Shown here one piece after another: positions 45,128 to 54,800 of a stretch of DNA of 64,000 bases (position 1 is the first letter of the stretch; the number at the start of each line of letters is the position of its first letter). The DNA lies in NCBI RefSeq assembly GCF_002140975.2, contig NZ_CP147247.1, positions 3,225,001 to 3,289,000 of the forward strand, read 5' to 3'. Origin of the DNA: Enterococcus sp. 9E7_DIV0242 (GTDB lineage: Bacteria; Bacillota; Bacilli; Lactobacillales; Enterococcaceae). The translations under genes and the position numbers were made by a program. Under the pieces are notes generated by a model that did not search any database, was not told where the DNA came from, and saw only the letters and a program-made list of their open reading frames with translations.

Positions 45128-45995
45128 CAAGCCAAGTCTGTCCTTTGAGGTTTTCCCTCCTTCCACAGAGGCTACGATCGATAGTCTATACAGCTCTTTA
45201 CACCAAATGGAGGACTTGCGACCGGACTTTATCAGTGTCACTTGTAGTAATCGACAGCTTTCTTTAGAGGAAAGTACGGTGAAGCTTGCGACGCATATCC
45301 AAAAAAAGCATCAGGTACCTAGTATTGTCCATTTAACTGCTGCTTATTCAAGTAAAGAAGCGATTGACAAAATCCTTGCGTCGTTGCATCAGAAAAAGAT
45401 TCGAAATATCTTAGCATTGCGGGGGGATCTTGATGCTACATTGACCAGAGGAACAGATTTTCTTTATGCAGGTGACTTGATTGCTTACATCAAAGCGTGG
45501 GACCAACACTTTTCGATATCTGCGGCTTGTTATCCGGAAGGCCACCCAGAGTCTGTTAACACGATCAATGATATCTATCACTTGAGAGAGAAAGTACAAG
45601 CAGGGGCAGATCAACTGATTACACAGCTGTTTTTCGACAATGAGTTGTTCTATCGATTTCAAGAAAAATGTTGGTTGGCAGGAATCGAGGTGCCGATAAT
45701 TGCTGGGATCATGCCCATCGTGAACAAACGTCAGGCGGAACGGATCATCCGAACTGCCAATGTCCAACTGCCGAAAAAGTTTTTGGCTATATTGGAAAAA
45801 TACGCAGATAATCCTGTTGCATTACGTGATGCCGGGCTGGCATATGCGATCGATCAAATCGTTGATTTAGTGACTCAGGGAGTTTCCGGTATTCATCTAT
45901 ATACGATGAACCAAGCTAATATTGCACGAAGTATTTACACGGCGACGCATTCCTTGTTTGAGCTAGAATCTCGCGAAGCGTCGTTTATATCCTAA
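45108..45995 (+). CDS. metF: 5,10-methylenetetrahydrofolate reductase
   Basis: 295 residues from the ATG at 45108 (AGGGAGG 9 bases before). MTHFR barrel: [79 protein letters not shown]. Makes the methyl donor for MetE. The frame overlaps metE by 20 bp, giving coupled synthesis. Confidence 0.95.
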   Translation: MNLSGNNKPSLSFEVFPPSTEATIDSLYSSLHQMEDLRPDFISVTCSNRQLSLEESTVKLATHIQKKHQVPSIVHLTAAYSSKEAIDKILASLHQKKIRNILALRGDLDATLTRGTDFLYAGDLIAYIKAWDQHFSISAACYPEGHPESVNTINDIYHLREKVQAGADQLITQLFFDNELFYRFQEKCWLAGIEVPIIAGIMPIVNKRQAERIIRTANVQLPKKFLAILEKYADNPVALRDAGLAYAIDQIVDLVTQGVSGIHLYTMNQANIARSIYTATHSLFELESREASFIS

Positions 45996-46081
45996 TGCTT
46001 GCGTTTAAAGTAAGGTGCTCGCATTCAAAATGAGAACAGGCGATGAACTGAATATTATCCCCAATAGTTTTTAATTGAGGT

Positions 46082-46112
46082 CGGGACAGAAGTTGCTTCT
46101 GTCCCGCTGTTT
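46082..46112 (+). terminator. Terminator of metE-metF
   Basis: CGGGACAGAAG / CTTCTGTCCCG with a 3-base loop, then CTGTTTATTT. Confidence 0.8.
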
Positions 46113-46139
46113 ATTTAGGTTTAGATGTATAAAGGAATG

Positions 46140-46170
46140 TGAGCTTGGGTATATCCCAAGCTCATTTTTG
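46140..46170 (+). terminator. Second terminator-like hairpin
   Basis: TGAGCTTGGG / CCCAAGCTCA with loop TATAT, then TTTTTG. The remainder of 45996-46321 shows nothing else. Confidence 0.75.
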
Positions 46171-46321
46171 TCTATATAAATCAATGTTTGAACGTGAGAT
46201 AGCGGAGTTTTGACGGATGAGAAAAGCTGCTTACGTGATGGGAGCCTAGGCAGAATTTTATTATATTATGTCTGTATGTGTTACGCTTTTTTTGAAATAA
46301 ATAGCTGAGGAGGAAACAACG

Positions 46322-46732
46322 ATGAATGCATTGATTCGGCTGTACTTTTTATGTGCGGGTATTTTTCTGATTTTTGATCTTTTTTGGTTATTGGTTGTTT
46401 CAAAAAAAATGTATCAGCATTTTATTGGGTCTTTAATGGGTGAAACAAAAATTGTTCCAGCCATTCTTTTTTATCTTCTTTATATTGTTGGCGTTCTGTT
46501 TTTTGTAGTTGTACCGGGAATTGAAAAAAGTAGTCTTTGGTATGTACTTGGCAGTGGGGCGCTGTTTGGGCTGATTTGCTACGGGACCTATGATTTGACC
46601 AATCTGGCTACGATAAAGGACTGGCCGGTGATGATGACTGCTATCGATCTTGCTTGGGGGATGTTTGTTACGGCGGCAGCTTCCGGGCTTACGTATTGGT
46701 TAAATATTCTGTTATTTGGAGGGAAAGTCTGA
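46322..46732 (+). CDS. DUF2177-family membrane protein
   Basis: 136 residues with four membrane spans (YFLCAGIFLIFDLFWLLVV, ILFYLLYIVGVLFFVVVPGI, LGSGALFGLICYGTYDLTNLATI, AIDLAWGMFVTAAASGLTYW). The motif YGTYDLTNLATIKDWP and the terminal D-x-W-G are typical of DUF2177. Function unknown. GAGGAGG precedes the ATG; its stop overlaps the next start (ATGA). Confidence 0.85.
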   Translation: MNALIRLYFLCAGIFLIFDLFWLLVVSKKMYQHFIGSLMGETKIVPAILFYLLYIVGVLFFVVVPGIEKSSLWYVLGSGALFGLICYGTYDLTNLATIKDWPVMMTAIDLAWGMFVTAAASGLTYWLNILLFGGKV

Positions 46733-48516
46733 TGCTGGAAGAACTAGAAGGACGGCGTGTGTTACAAGGCTTTTTTAATGGTGCCTCTATGCTGATCGAC
46801 AGAAAAGAGGAACTGAATAAAATCAATGTTTTTCCTGTTGCTGATGGTGATACTGGGAGTAATCTGGCTTCTTTGATGCAAGCAATTTTAGACAGTGTTT
46901 CTCCTGAGCTCTCTTCCGTTGAATCAGTTTTAGCGGAGATTGCTGATGCTGCGTTGATGGGTGCGAGAGGGAACTCGGGCATTATTTTTGCACAATATTT
47001 AAATGGTCTCGCGCAAGCGTTTGACCAGACAGAAAAACAAGCCGAGGATTTTGTTCGAGCATTGAATCATGCGGTTTCCGAGGCATATCAGGCGTTGCTT
47101 GAGCCGAAGGAAGGGACGATACTCACTGTCATGCGTACATGGGCAGAGGCTGTTCATCATGCTTTTTCCAAAGAGCATTCTTTAACGCAAGCCTTGCTTT
47201 CAGGTCGGGAAGCGGCGGCGAAAGCTATGCACCAAACAGAATTTCAAATGGAAGTATTGAGGAAAAATAAACTGGTGGATTCCGGTGCGAAAGGCTTCTA
47301 TATATTCATAGACGGATTCACTATGGCTTTTTCCAATCAACTAAAGGAGCGTTCGACCGAAAAAGCGAGTTGGTCAACGACTACATTTCAGACAGAAAGA
47401 GTGACGACTCAACCAACCTATCGTTATTGTACGGAGCTGCTGTTGAAAAATGTTGGTGCAGAGAAAGAGACCCTAAAAGAAACGCTGAAAAATGCAGGAG
47501 ATTCGTTGATCTTGGCCGGTGATTCACATCTTTTAAAGCTTCATGTACATACGAATCATCCCCAACAGGTCTTAGAGACGGTTGAGCAATACGGCGAGAT
47601 TGTACAACAAAAAGTGGATGATATGCAGTTACAATTTGAAGTGACAAAACAACGAAAGTATCCGATTGCAGTGGTGACTGATTCTGTGGCAGATTTGCCT
47701 AAGGAATTCTTATTAGAAGAGCAAGTACATGTGTTGCCGATGAATATTTTAGTAGATGAAATAAGCTATCTGGATAAGCTGACGATCGATAGTGCCTCGA
47801 TAAAAGGCAAATCAGCACATAGTGAAAAAGTATCAACTGCTCAGCCAACAGTAAGAAGTGTCGATGCGCTTCTATCTTTTTTAGAGGATAAGTATGAAAC
47901 GATTTTAGTCATCACTGTTTCCGCTCAGCTAAGCGGAACCTATCAGCTTTTGAAGCAACGAGTGAAGGCGAAGCAATTATCGGATGAAAAAATCCAAATT
48001 ATCGATTCGAGGCTTAATTCAGCAGCGCAAGGGTTACTGATTAAAGAAGCCGTCCAGCTTCTTAAACAAGGGCTGTCTTTTGAAGCAGTGTGTGCGGAAG
48101 TAAAAGAGATACGGGAACGCTGTTTTATCTATGTTGCCGTTGCTGATTTAGCTCCTATGGTAAATTCCGGACGAATACCTAAGGGATTGGGGCAGCTAGC
48201 TCAGCGTCTTCATTTGTACCCAATTGTTAGTCTGGACATTGAAGGAAATGGAAAACTAAACGGCATTGCATTTAGTCAACGACAGAGTACGAGAAAAATC
48301 ATAAAGAAAGTTCGGAAATTACAAGCCAAAAATCAATTGACTGCGTTAGCCATTGCTCATGCAGATAATCCAGAAGAAGCCAAAAGACTTGGGACATTGC
48401 TTGATATGGAGCAGTTTTGGGTCGATTACATTGTGGACAGCTCTGCTGCAATCACAAGTAGTGCAGGCGTTGGGAGCGTTGCAATAGCTGGAATCAGAAG
48501 GGAGGAGAAAGAATGA
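46732..48516 (+). CDS. DhaL (DAK2) - DegV fusion protein, FakA/FakB-like
   Basis: 594 residues from the ATG at 46732. N-terminal DhaL/DAK2 nucleotide-binding domain ([41 protein letters not shown], about residues 1-200), linker, then a full DegV domain (about 310-594: [63 protein letters not shown]). In the separate Fak system DhaL-type FakA phosphorylates fatty acids held by DegV-type FakB; the fusion would combine both. Translationally coupled to neighbours (ATGA on both sides). Confidence 0.88.
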   Translation: MLEELEGRRVLQGFFNGASMLIDRKEELNKINVFPVADGDTGSNLASLMQAILDSVSPELSSVESVLAEIADAALMGARGNSGIIFAQYLNGLAQAFDQTEKQAEDFVRALNHAVSEAYQALLEPKEGTILTVMRTWAEAVHHAFSKEHSLTQALLSGREAAAKAMHQTEFQMEVLRKNKLVDSGAKGFYIFIDGFTMAFSNQLKERSTEKASWSTTTFQTERVTTQPTYRYCTELLLKNVGAEKETLKETLKNAGDSLILAGDSHLLKLHVHTNHPQQVLETVEQYGEIVQQKVDDMQLQFEVTKQRKYPIAVVTDSVADLPKEFLLEEQVHVLPMNILVDEISYLDKLTIDSASIKGKSAHSEKVSTAQPTVRSVDALLSFLEDKYETILVITVSAQLSGTYQLLKQRVKAKQLSDEKIQIIDSRLNSAAQGLLIKEAVQLLKQGLSFEAVCAEVKEIRERCFIYVAVADLAPMVNSGRIPKGLGQLAQRLHLYPIVSLDIEGNGKLNGIAFSQRQSTRKIIKKVRKLQAKNQLTALAIAHADNPEEAKRLGTLLDMEQFWVDYIVDSSAAITSSAGVGSVAIAGIRREEKE

Positions 48517-49286
48517 ATTATTCGATAACTGCATTGGTATTATTGGGGTATTTTATTCTTTGGTTTGTTATTTCAAAAATAAAAGATAAGTATTCGTTGG
48601 TCGATATTGCCTGGGGATTAGGATTTGTTGTCGTTGCTTGGACGGGCTTTTTCCTCAGTGGACAGTTATATGTTCAAACGGGACTCATTTTATTACTGGT
48701 CACTCTTTGGGGCTTACGTTTGTTCATTCATTTAGCCAGAAGGAACTGGAATAGTCCGGAAGATTATCGGTATGTAAAGATGCGTAAACGATGGGGAACA
48801 ACATTGGTTGATCTCAAAGCATTTCTTAACGTGTTCTTTTTACAAGGAGTCCTGCTATTTCTTATTTCTTTGCCTATAATAACCAGCTTTGCTGATCCGA
48901 AAAAGACAATGGCATGGTGGCAGGTTCTGGGTGTATTCATTTGGCTTATTGGTTTCTTTTTTGAAGTCCTCGGAGATCGACAGCTAGAGCAATTTAAGAA
49001 AAAAGAAGCAAACAAAGGGAAGCTGTTGACTAGTGGGTTATGGGCATTGACTCGCCATCCTAACTATTTTGGGGAAGCGACTTGCTGGTGGGGGATTTTT
49101 CTGATTTCTCTCACAGGCATAGGCAATTTGTGGTTAATCATCAGTCCGATGATCATCACCCTACTTTTGTTGTTTGTGTCAGGCGTGCCACTTTTAGAAA
49201 AGAAATATAAGGATAGACCTGATTTTCAGGAATATGCAGCGAAAACAGCCAAATTTTTCCCGATTATTGGAAAAAAAGGGCTGTAA
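48513..49286 (+). CDS. DUF1295-family (steroid 5-alpha-reductase-like) membrane protein
   Basis: 257 residues, seven or so spans. Motifs [17 protein letters not shown] near residue 26, LITLWGLRL-like [18 protein letters not shown], and the isoprenylcysteine methyltransferase/reductase signature [25 protein letters not shown] plus [21 protein letters not shown]. Substrate unknown, probably a lipid. Third gene of the operon, start overlapping the previous stop. Confidence 0.88.
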   Translation: MNYSITALVLLGYFILWFVISKIKDKYSLVDIAWGLGFVVVAWTGFFLSGQLYVQTGLILLLVTLWGLRLFIHLARRNWNSPEDYRYVKMRKRWGTTLVDLKAFLNVFFLQGVLLFLISLPIITSFADPKKTMAWWQVLGVFIWLIGFFFEVLGDRQLEQFKKKEANKGKLLTSGLWALTRHPNYFGEATCWWGIFLISLTGIGNLWLIISPMIITLLLLFVSGVPLLEKKYKDRPDFQEYAAKTAKFFPIIGKKGL

Positions 49287-49293
49287 ACAAGTA

Positions 49294-49355
49294 AAACCTG
49301 CAACAAAACCCTCTGGAGAAGGAAGCTCTCAAGAGGAATTGTTGCAGGTTTTCTT
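49294..49355. terminator. Terminator between the DUF1295 gene and the HxlR gene
   Basis: AAACCTGCAACAA (49294-49306) / TTGTTGCAGGTTT (49339-49351) with an inner CCTCT/AGAGG, then TCTTTAGG. The genes are convergent. Confidence 0.8.
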
Positions 49356-49369
49356 TAGGTTGCTTCGAT

Positions 49370-49726
49370 TTAGGAGTTTGCCAATAGAACGACATTTTCT
49401 CCTTGTTTTTGTAACGTTGAGACGTGCATGGTTCCCCATTCGCAAAGGTTATCCAGCACATTACTCAAGGTATCACCGTAACTGCTTAAAGAATATTCAA
49501 CCTTTGGCGGTACCTGATTATACGATTTACGGTCGATGATATTGGCGTCTTCCAATTCGCGCAGCTGTTGGGTCAGCATCTTTTGACTGATACCGGGAAT
49601 TTTTCGTTGTAGATCACTAGGTCTTAAAGCCCCATGACGTAAATTACATAAAATTATCGGCTTCCATTTTCCGCCAATAACATCCATCGTCGCTTCAACA
49701 CCGATATTATACGTTCGTTCTTCCAT
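49370..49726 (-). CDS. HxlR-family transcriptional regulator
   Basis: 118 residues from the ATG at 49726 (AAGGAG upstream). Winged HTH with MDVIGGKWKPIILCNLRHGALRPSDLQRKIPGISQKMLTQQLRELEDANIIDRK, the HxlR signature. No cysteine redox switch near the N-terminus of the YodB kind is seen. Divergent from an aldo/keto reductase-SDR pair that it probably controls. Confidence 0.9.
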   Translation of the reverse strand: MEERTYNIGVEATMDVIGGKWKPIILCNLRHGALRPSDLQRKIPGISQKMLTQQLRELEDANIIDRKSYNQVPPKVEYSLSSYGDTLSNVLDNLCEWGTMHVSTLQKQGENVVLLANS

Positions 49727-49776
49727 TATTTTTTTCTCCTTAAAAGCTTTGTTTGCACAAAACTTACTTTTTGGTG

Positions 49777-49806
49777 TGTATAGAACAAAAAAGTGGGTAC
49801 TATACA
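49777..49806. promoter_or_regulatory. Inverted repeat between the HxlR and aldo/keto reductase genes
   Basis: TGTATAG (49777-49783) and CTATACA (49800-49806) form a perfect 7-bp inverted repeat with a 16-base spacer, about two helical turns between centres, in the shared promoter region. Confidence 0.5.
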
Positions 49807-49859
49807 TAAATGTATCTTCATTATATGATAATTCCAGAAAATTACAAGGAGATGTTTAC

Positions 49860-50699
49860 ATGATTCACTCACTAAAAGATACAATCACATTAAATAATGG
49901 GACAAAAATTCCAGGTCTGGGCTTAGGTGTCTTCCAGATTCCAGAGGAAGAAACAGCGGAAGTTGTAAAAACAGGAATCATTAATGGCTATCGTCTGATC
50001 GATACCGCTCAGATTTATGGAAATGAGGCTGGAACTGGCGAAGGGATTAAACAGGGCTTGGCAGCAACTGGCTTGACACGTGAAGACCTTTTTGTGACGT
50101 CAAAAGTTTGGAACAATCATTTAACATATGAAGAAACAGTCACAGCATTTGAAGAAAGCTTATCTCGTATGGGCTTGGATTATCTTGATTTATATTTGAT
50201 TCATTGGCCGGGAGCAGATGCTTTCAAAGAGTCGTGGAAAGCATTAGAAGACCTATATAGAGCAGGTAAAATCAAAGCGATCGGTGTCAGTAATTTTCAG
50301 ATTCATCATTTTGAATCGTTACTTTCTTATGCCACAGTTGTACCGGTTATTAATCAAATCGAACTTCATCCTAAACTATCTCAGGGAGCACTTCGTGAAT
50401 TTGGTGAAAAGCATAACATCAAAATCCAAGCATGGTCTCCATTGATGCAAGGGCAGCTGCTGAAGCATCCGGAAATTTTAGAAATCGCAGCGAAATACAA
50501 TAAATCGACTGCCCAAATCATTCTACGATGGGACATTCAACAGGATATTTTATTGGTGGTAAAGTCTGTCCACGCGGATCGTATGATTAGCAATTCTGCT
50601 GTTTTTGACTTTAAATTAGATCAAGAGGATATGGATCGTTTGAATGCGCTAGATGAGTCATTGCGTGTTGGACCAGATCCGGACAGCTTTGATTTCTAA
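49860..50699 (+). CDS. Aldo/keto reductase
   Basis: 279 residues from the ATG at 49860 (AAGGAGA upstream). AKR family 5-like: GTKIPGLGLGVFQIPEEE, RLIDTAQIYGNEAGTGEGI (catalytic Asp, Tyr), FVTSKVWNNH (Lys), DLYLIHWPG (His), IGVSNFQIHHF, NQIELHP. NADPH-dependent carbonyl reductase in the cytoplasm. First gene of a two-gene unit with an SDR. Confidence 0.92.
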   Translation: MIHSLKDTITLNNGTKIPGLGLGVFQIPEEETAEVVKTGIINGYRLIDTAQIYGNEAGTGEGIKQGLAATGLTREDLFVTSKVWNNHLTYEETVTAFEESLSRMGLDYLDLYLIHWPGADAFKESWKALEDLYRAGKIKAIGVSNFQIHHFESLLSYATVVPVINQIELHPKLSQGALREFGEKHNIKIQAWSPLMQGQLLKHPEILEIAAKYNKSTAQIILRWDIQQDILLVVKSVHADRMISNSAVFDFKLDQEDMDRLNALDESLRVGPDPDSFDF

Positions 50700-50720
50700 G
50701 CAAGTAGGAGGAGAAAAATT

Positions 50721-51515
50721 ATGGATTTAGGCTTGAAAGGAAAAACGGCACTAGTCACTGGATCAACAAAAGGTATTGGCAAAGCGATTGCTATTGAGTT
50801 GGCACGCGAAGGCGCAGATGTCATCATCAATGGGAGGCAGGAAGCCTCTGTGAACGAAACTGTTGCAGAATTGAAGAACCTATTCCCAACTACTAATCCG
50901 CAAGCAGCAGCTTATGATGTCTCAGATGAAGCTGCACGAGAAAAGCTATTTACGACTTTTCCTGCGGTCGATATTTTGATCAACAATATGGGGATTTTTC
51001 AACCGATGGATTACTTTGAGATTACGGATGACATCTGGGAACATTTCTTTTCGGTCAATGTCTTAGCTGGAAATGCACTGGCGAAATTCTATCTACCAAA
51101 AATGTTGGCGGAAGATTTCGGGCGGATCATTTTTATTGCCAGTGAGGAAGCTGTCATGCCTTCGGGGGAAATGGCTCAGTATAGTATGACAAAAACAATG
51201 AATCTTTCGTTGGCTAAAAGCCTATCGAAATTGACGAAAGGCACGCAAGTCACTGTCAATACGATTATGCCGGGCTCAACATTGACGGAAGGTGTTCAAG
51301 ATATGTTGGAGGAAATGTATAAAGATAGCTCATTGAATGAAAGCGAGTGGGAGCATGATTTTATGCTGAATCATCGCCCATGGTCTCAAATCCAGCGTTT
51401 AATCCGACCGGAAGAAATCGGGCGTTTTGCGGCTTTTGTTGCCAGTCCTTATGCCTCATCATTTTCCGGAGCTGCGCTCAGAGTAGATGGCGGCATGGTT
51501 CCGACGATTTATTGA
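50721..51515 (+). CDS. Short-chain dehydrogenase/reductase
   Basis: 264 residues. Rossmann motif TGSTKGIGKAIA (residues 14-25), NNMGIF (NNAG variant with Met), Ser in FIASEEA and YSMTK (catalytic Tyr-x-x-x-Lys), and C-terminal SSFSGAALRVDGGMVPT. Substrate unknown. 21 bp after the aldo/keto reductase with GTAGGAGGAG upstream. Confidence 0.9.
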   Translation: MDLGLKGKTALVTGSTKGIGKAIAIELAREGADVIINGRQEASVNETVAELKNLFPTTNPQAAAYDVSDEAAREKLFTTFPAVDILINNMGIFQPMDYFEITDDIWEHFFSVNVLAGNALAKFYLPKMLAEDFGRIIFIASEEAVMPSGEMAQYSMTKTMNLSLAKSLSKLTKGTQVTVNTIMPGSTLTEGVQDMLEEMYKDSSLNESEWEHDFMLNHRPWSQIQRLIRPEEIGRFAAFVASPYASSFSGAALRVDGGMVPTIY

Positions 51516-51586
51516 TTCTATGTTAGTCACGCAAAAAGGTAACAGGGATAAGAAGCAGATAAGTGCCTAATTATTTTAGTATTGAA

Positions 51587-51621
51587 AGAGTTTGGAGTGC
51601 TATAATTCCAAGCTCTTTTTG
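51587..51621 (+). terminator. Terminator after the SDR gene
   Basis: AGAGTTTGGA / TCCAAGCTCT then TTTTT. The rest of 51516-51861 shows no further clear feature before the adhesin's ribosome site. Confidence 0.8.
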
Positions 51622-51861
51622 CGTTATGGTTCGTTAACTTACTAGGATTAAGCAGGAAAGAACGGACGAAAAACTGTTTTTAGAACACGGCTTATTCGAT
51701 TTCAAGGAACTAGGGTATACGTATGCCGCAGTCACGAGTTATCTTTTTCAATTTTTGAGTTATTTTGCTACTATAAAAGAGAATGGCAACGTAAGATGGC
51801 TATTGACTAGCTAGTGAGTCGAATACTTGCTGGATGAGTGCACAAAAGGGAGATGTTAGAG

Positions 51862-54800
51862 ATGAAAAAAATGTATCGAATACCTACAGTTGCAGCGGTA
51901 TTGCTATTATTTATGCCTTTTATTCTTTCTGTATTGACGGTGATTTCCGCCTATGCAGATGAAGAGAACCAACAGCTTGTGCTGGATGAAGCGGGAAAAG
52001 CAAAGGTGGCACTTACTTATGAGGAGGTAGGTGATGAGCTGCATTGGCAGGTTTCGGTAACGAAAGCAGCCAGTGAACAGCCTCGAGAACTGACAGTAAA
52101 GCTGGGGCTTGAACAAGAAGGTCTGGAAAATGCGGTGATTACCAGTTCGAATGCACAGCTCAACGATGGCTGGATCGACTACCATCAAGAAGCCACAACA
52201 AATGAGCAGATAGATACGATTTCATTTACAACACCAAATGATGTTGCAGATTATACCTATACATTTGTTCCGGAATTGCAGGAATTAACCGAAACATCTG
52301 AGCTTGAAAAAATTGCCTTTGAAAAAGAACAGTATGAAGTGAAGACAATGGTAAGAGCTAATGAAGATGAAGCTACCACTGATTCTTCTGTACAGACAAC
52401 TGAGTCTACCGCTAGACGTTCAGAAACGGCTGTGCCAAATCCACTGGCAGGAATGATTGGACAAGGCCTGCTAGAACGTGCTGTGCCAACGACCTATGCG
52501 TTTGACTATGCCAGTGATAATGGGAATTACCTCACGAATGGTGTTGCTGATGGAAATACGTATAACTATGCATATGGACAAACAGGAGAAGTGCCTTTTG
52601 ATGATGAAGACTATGTTAATTACGAAGACATTGCGTATCTAAAAAAGAGTGTGGCGGAAAATGCTGCGAAGCAAGGGTTGTTTGATGTCACATTGGATGT
52701 GAAAGGGAACCAGACAGAGAACCCGATCGATCTTGTTCTGGTGATTGATTATTCTTCCTCTATGACAGGTGACAAGCTGCAAAATGCAATCAAGGGTGTC
52801 TCTGATTTTCTTGAAGAAATCAAGGGTTCTCTGGGTGAGAATCAGGTGAAAATAGCTATTGTTGCGTATAACCGTTATGTGTATTCAACAGGTGGATTTT
52901 TAACGGATGCATCACAGCTTCTTTCTTTCATGAGTAACACAGCAGAAAGCCATACGGGCACGTTTATCCAAAAAGGCTTGTATGAGGCAGAATCGCTATT
53001 TAATACTGCCGGGCGTAGCAATGCACAAAAAATGCTTATTCATGTTGGTGACGGTAGTGCCAATCGCGCGTATTTGGAGCAGGAAGATGCAACGGTGTAT
53101 CAAAACAACGGAGAAATCCGCCCACTCAATGGCTACTCTGCTGCCACATATATCACTGATTTTCAGACGAACAGCTCAAAGTACTACAATACTAGCGAGT
53201 CTTCTGACAGTGCATCGATTCTATTAGGTAAAACGGAGCTGGCCAATTTGACTTTGGGAACAGCAGTAGCATTGAAAACGCAAGGGATTGAGATGTACTC
53301 TGTCGGTGTAAATACTTCCAGTCGCGGGGAGTATATTGCTCAAAATTTAGCAGTAAATGCCAGCCATTACAAATCGATTGATGAGAATCTGGAAGGCTTG
53401 GGCGAAGCATTGGGCTCTGTTGCTTCTCAAATCGATAAAACGATTAACAATGGCAGTATTTCCGATCCGATGGGGGATCATATTTTGTTACAAAAAGAGG
53501 GGGAAACCCTCGGCGCAAATGATTACCAACTGCAAGGCTGGCGGAAGGATGCAGCTGGCAATTGGCAATCAGCCCCAGAATTGACTACGAATGTAACGGT
53601 TTCGGAGACGAACGGGACTATCCAATTACAAGGGTTGAGCTTAGGTAGAGATGAGCGGGTCACCTTGACCTATCAAGTACGTATCGACACGGAAGCAGCT
53701 GATTTTCAAGCAGATACTTGGTATCTGGCAAACGGCAGAACAACTTTAGATCCTTCCAGTAACGGGGCGTTGTTAGATTTTCCAATTCCTTCGGTCAAGG
53801 CTCCGGGTGTAACGTTGTCTGTAACGAAGAAATGGGAGGATGATGGTTTTTCAGCCAAGCGTCCAGAAGCGATTCAAGTGATTATTCACAGAGAACAGAC
53901 TGTTAACGCGGATAGTTGGCAAGAAAGCGAAGCAATTGACTTATCCTCATCAGAAAATTGGTCCAAGGAAATCAGCGAAGTGATACCAAAAGGAGCAACA
54001 ACAAGCTCTCAACTACCACTTTATAACAATCAAGGGGATGATTTTACTTACTCCGTGAAAGAGGTACTGGTCGACGATTCGTATGTCAGCTCTGTAGTTA
54101 AGGAAAACCATTACGAGTTTACGATCACCAATACACTGAGAACAACTGACCTGCAATTTACGAAGCGAGCAGTAGATAATGTACCATTATCGGGGGCTGT
54201 ATTTGAATTATATGATGCTGAGGGCGAGTTGATAGATACGGTCACAAGCGGTAGCGACGGCATCATTCGTTTTACGGATCTGACTATTGGTCTCTATACA
54301 TTAAAAGAGATACAAGCGCCTTCCGGTTATATTGCTCTTGATCGTGAGATTCCTCTGGAAGTTCGTGTGAATGACTCAGATGAGCTGGAGATACTGATTG
54401 ATTATGGCGATGGTTTTACTGAATGGCTTGATGATGCATTGTATAACCTGCCGGATGTTTTAGAACCGGATTTGAAAACCAATTTTCTCTTTACAAAGCT
54501 TGGAGAAACCAGTGGCAGCAATATTCCGTTAGAAAATGTTCAATTTAGACTAACCTCACTTTTAGATAGAGGAAAGGTGATCGAAGCAACCTCTAATGAA
54601 AAAGGGGAAGTATTGTTCAATGATTTGACAGAAGGGGTTTATATTCTAGAGGAGATCTCAACACCAGACGGTTATGACCCAATCGATCCAGTAATTATCC
54701 GCGTTTATCGCACGCAGATCAATACCTTAGCTGTAGCTTATCCGGAAGACATCTTTAGTAAAGATGGCGAGACGATTTCTTTGATGAATCAAGCCTCTCT

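Noticed and set aside
51838..51861. Upstream GTG start for the adhesin
   Set aside because: It precedes the ribosome site GGGAG; the ATG at 51862 gives a normal signal peptide.
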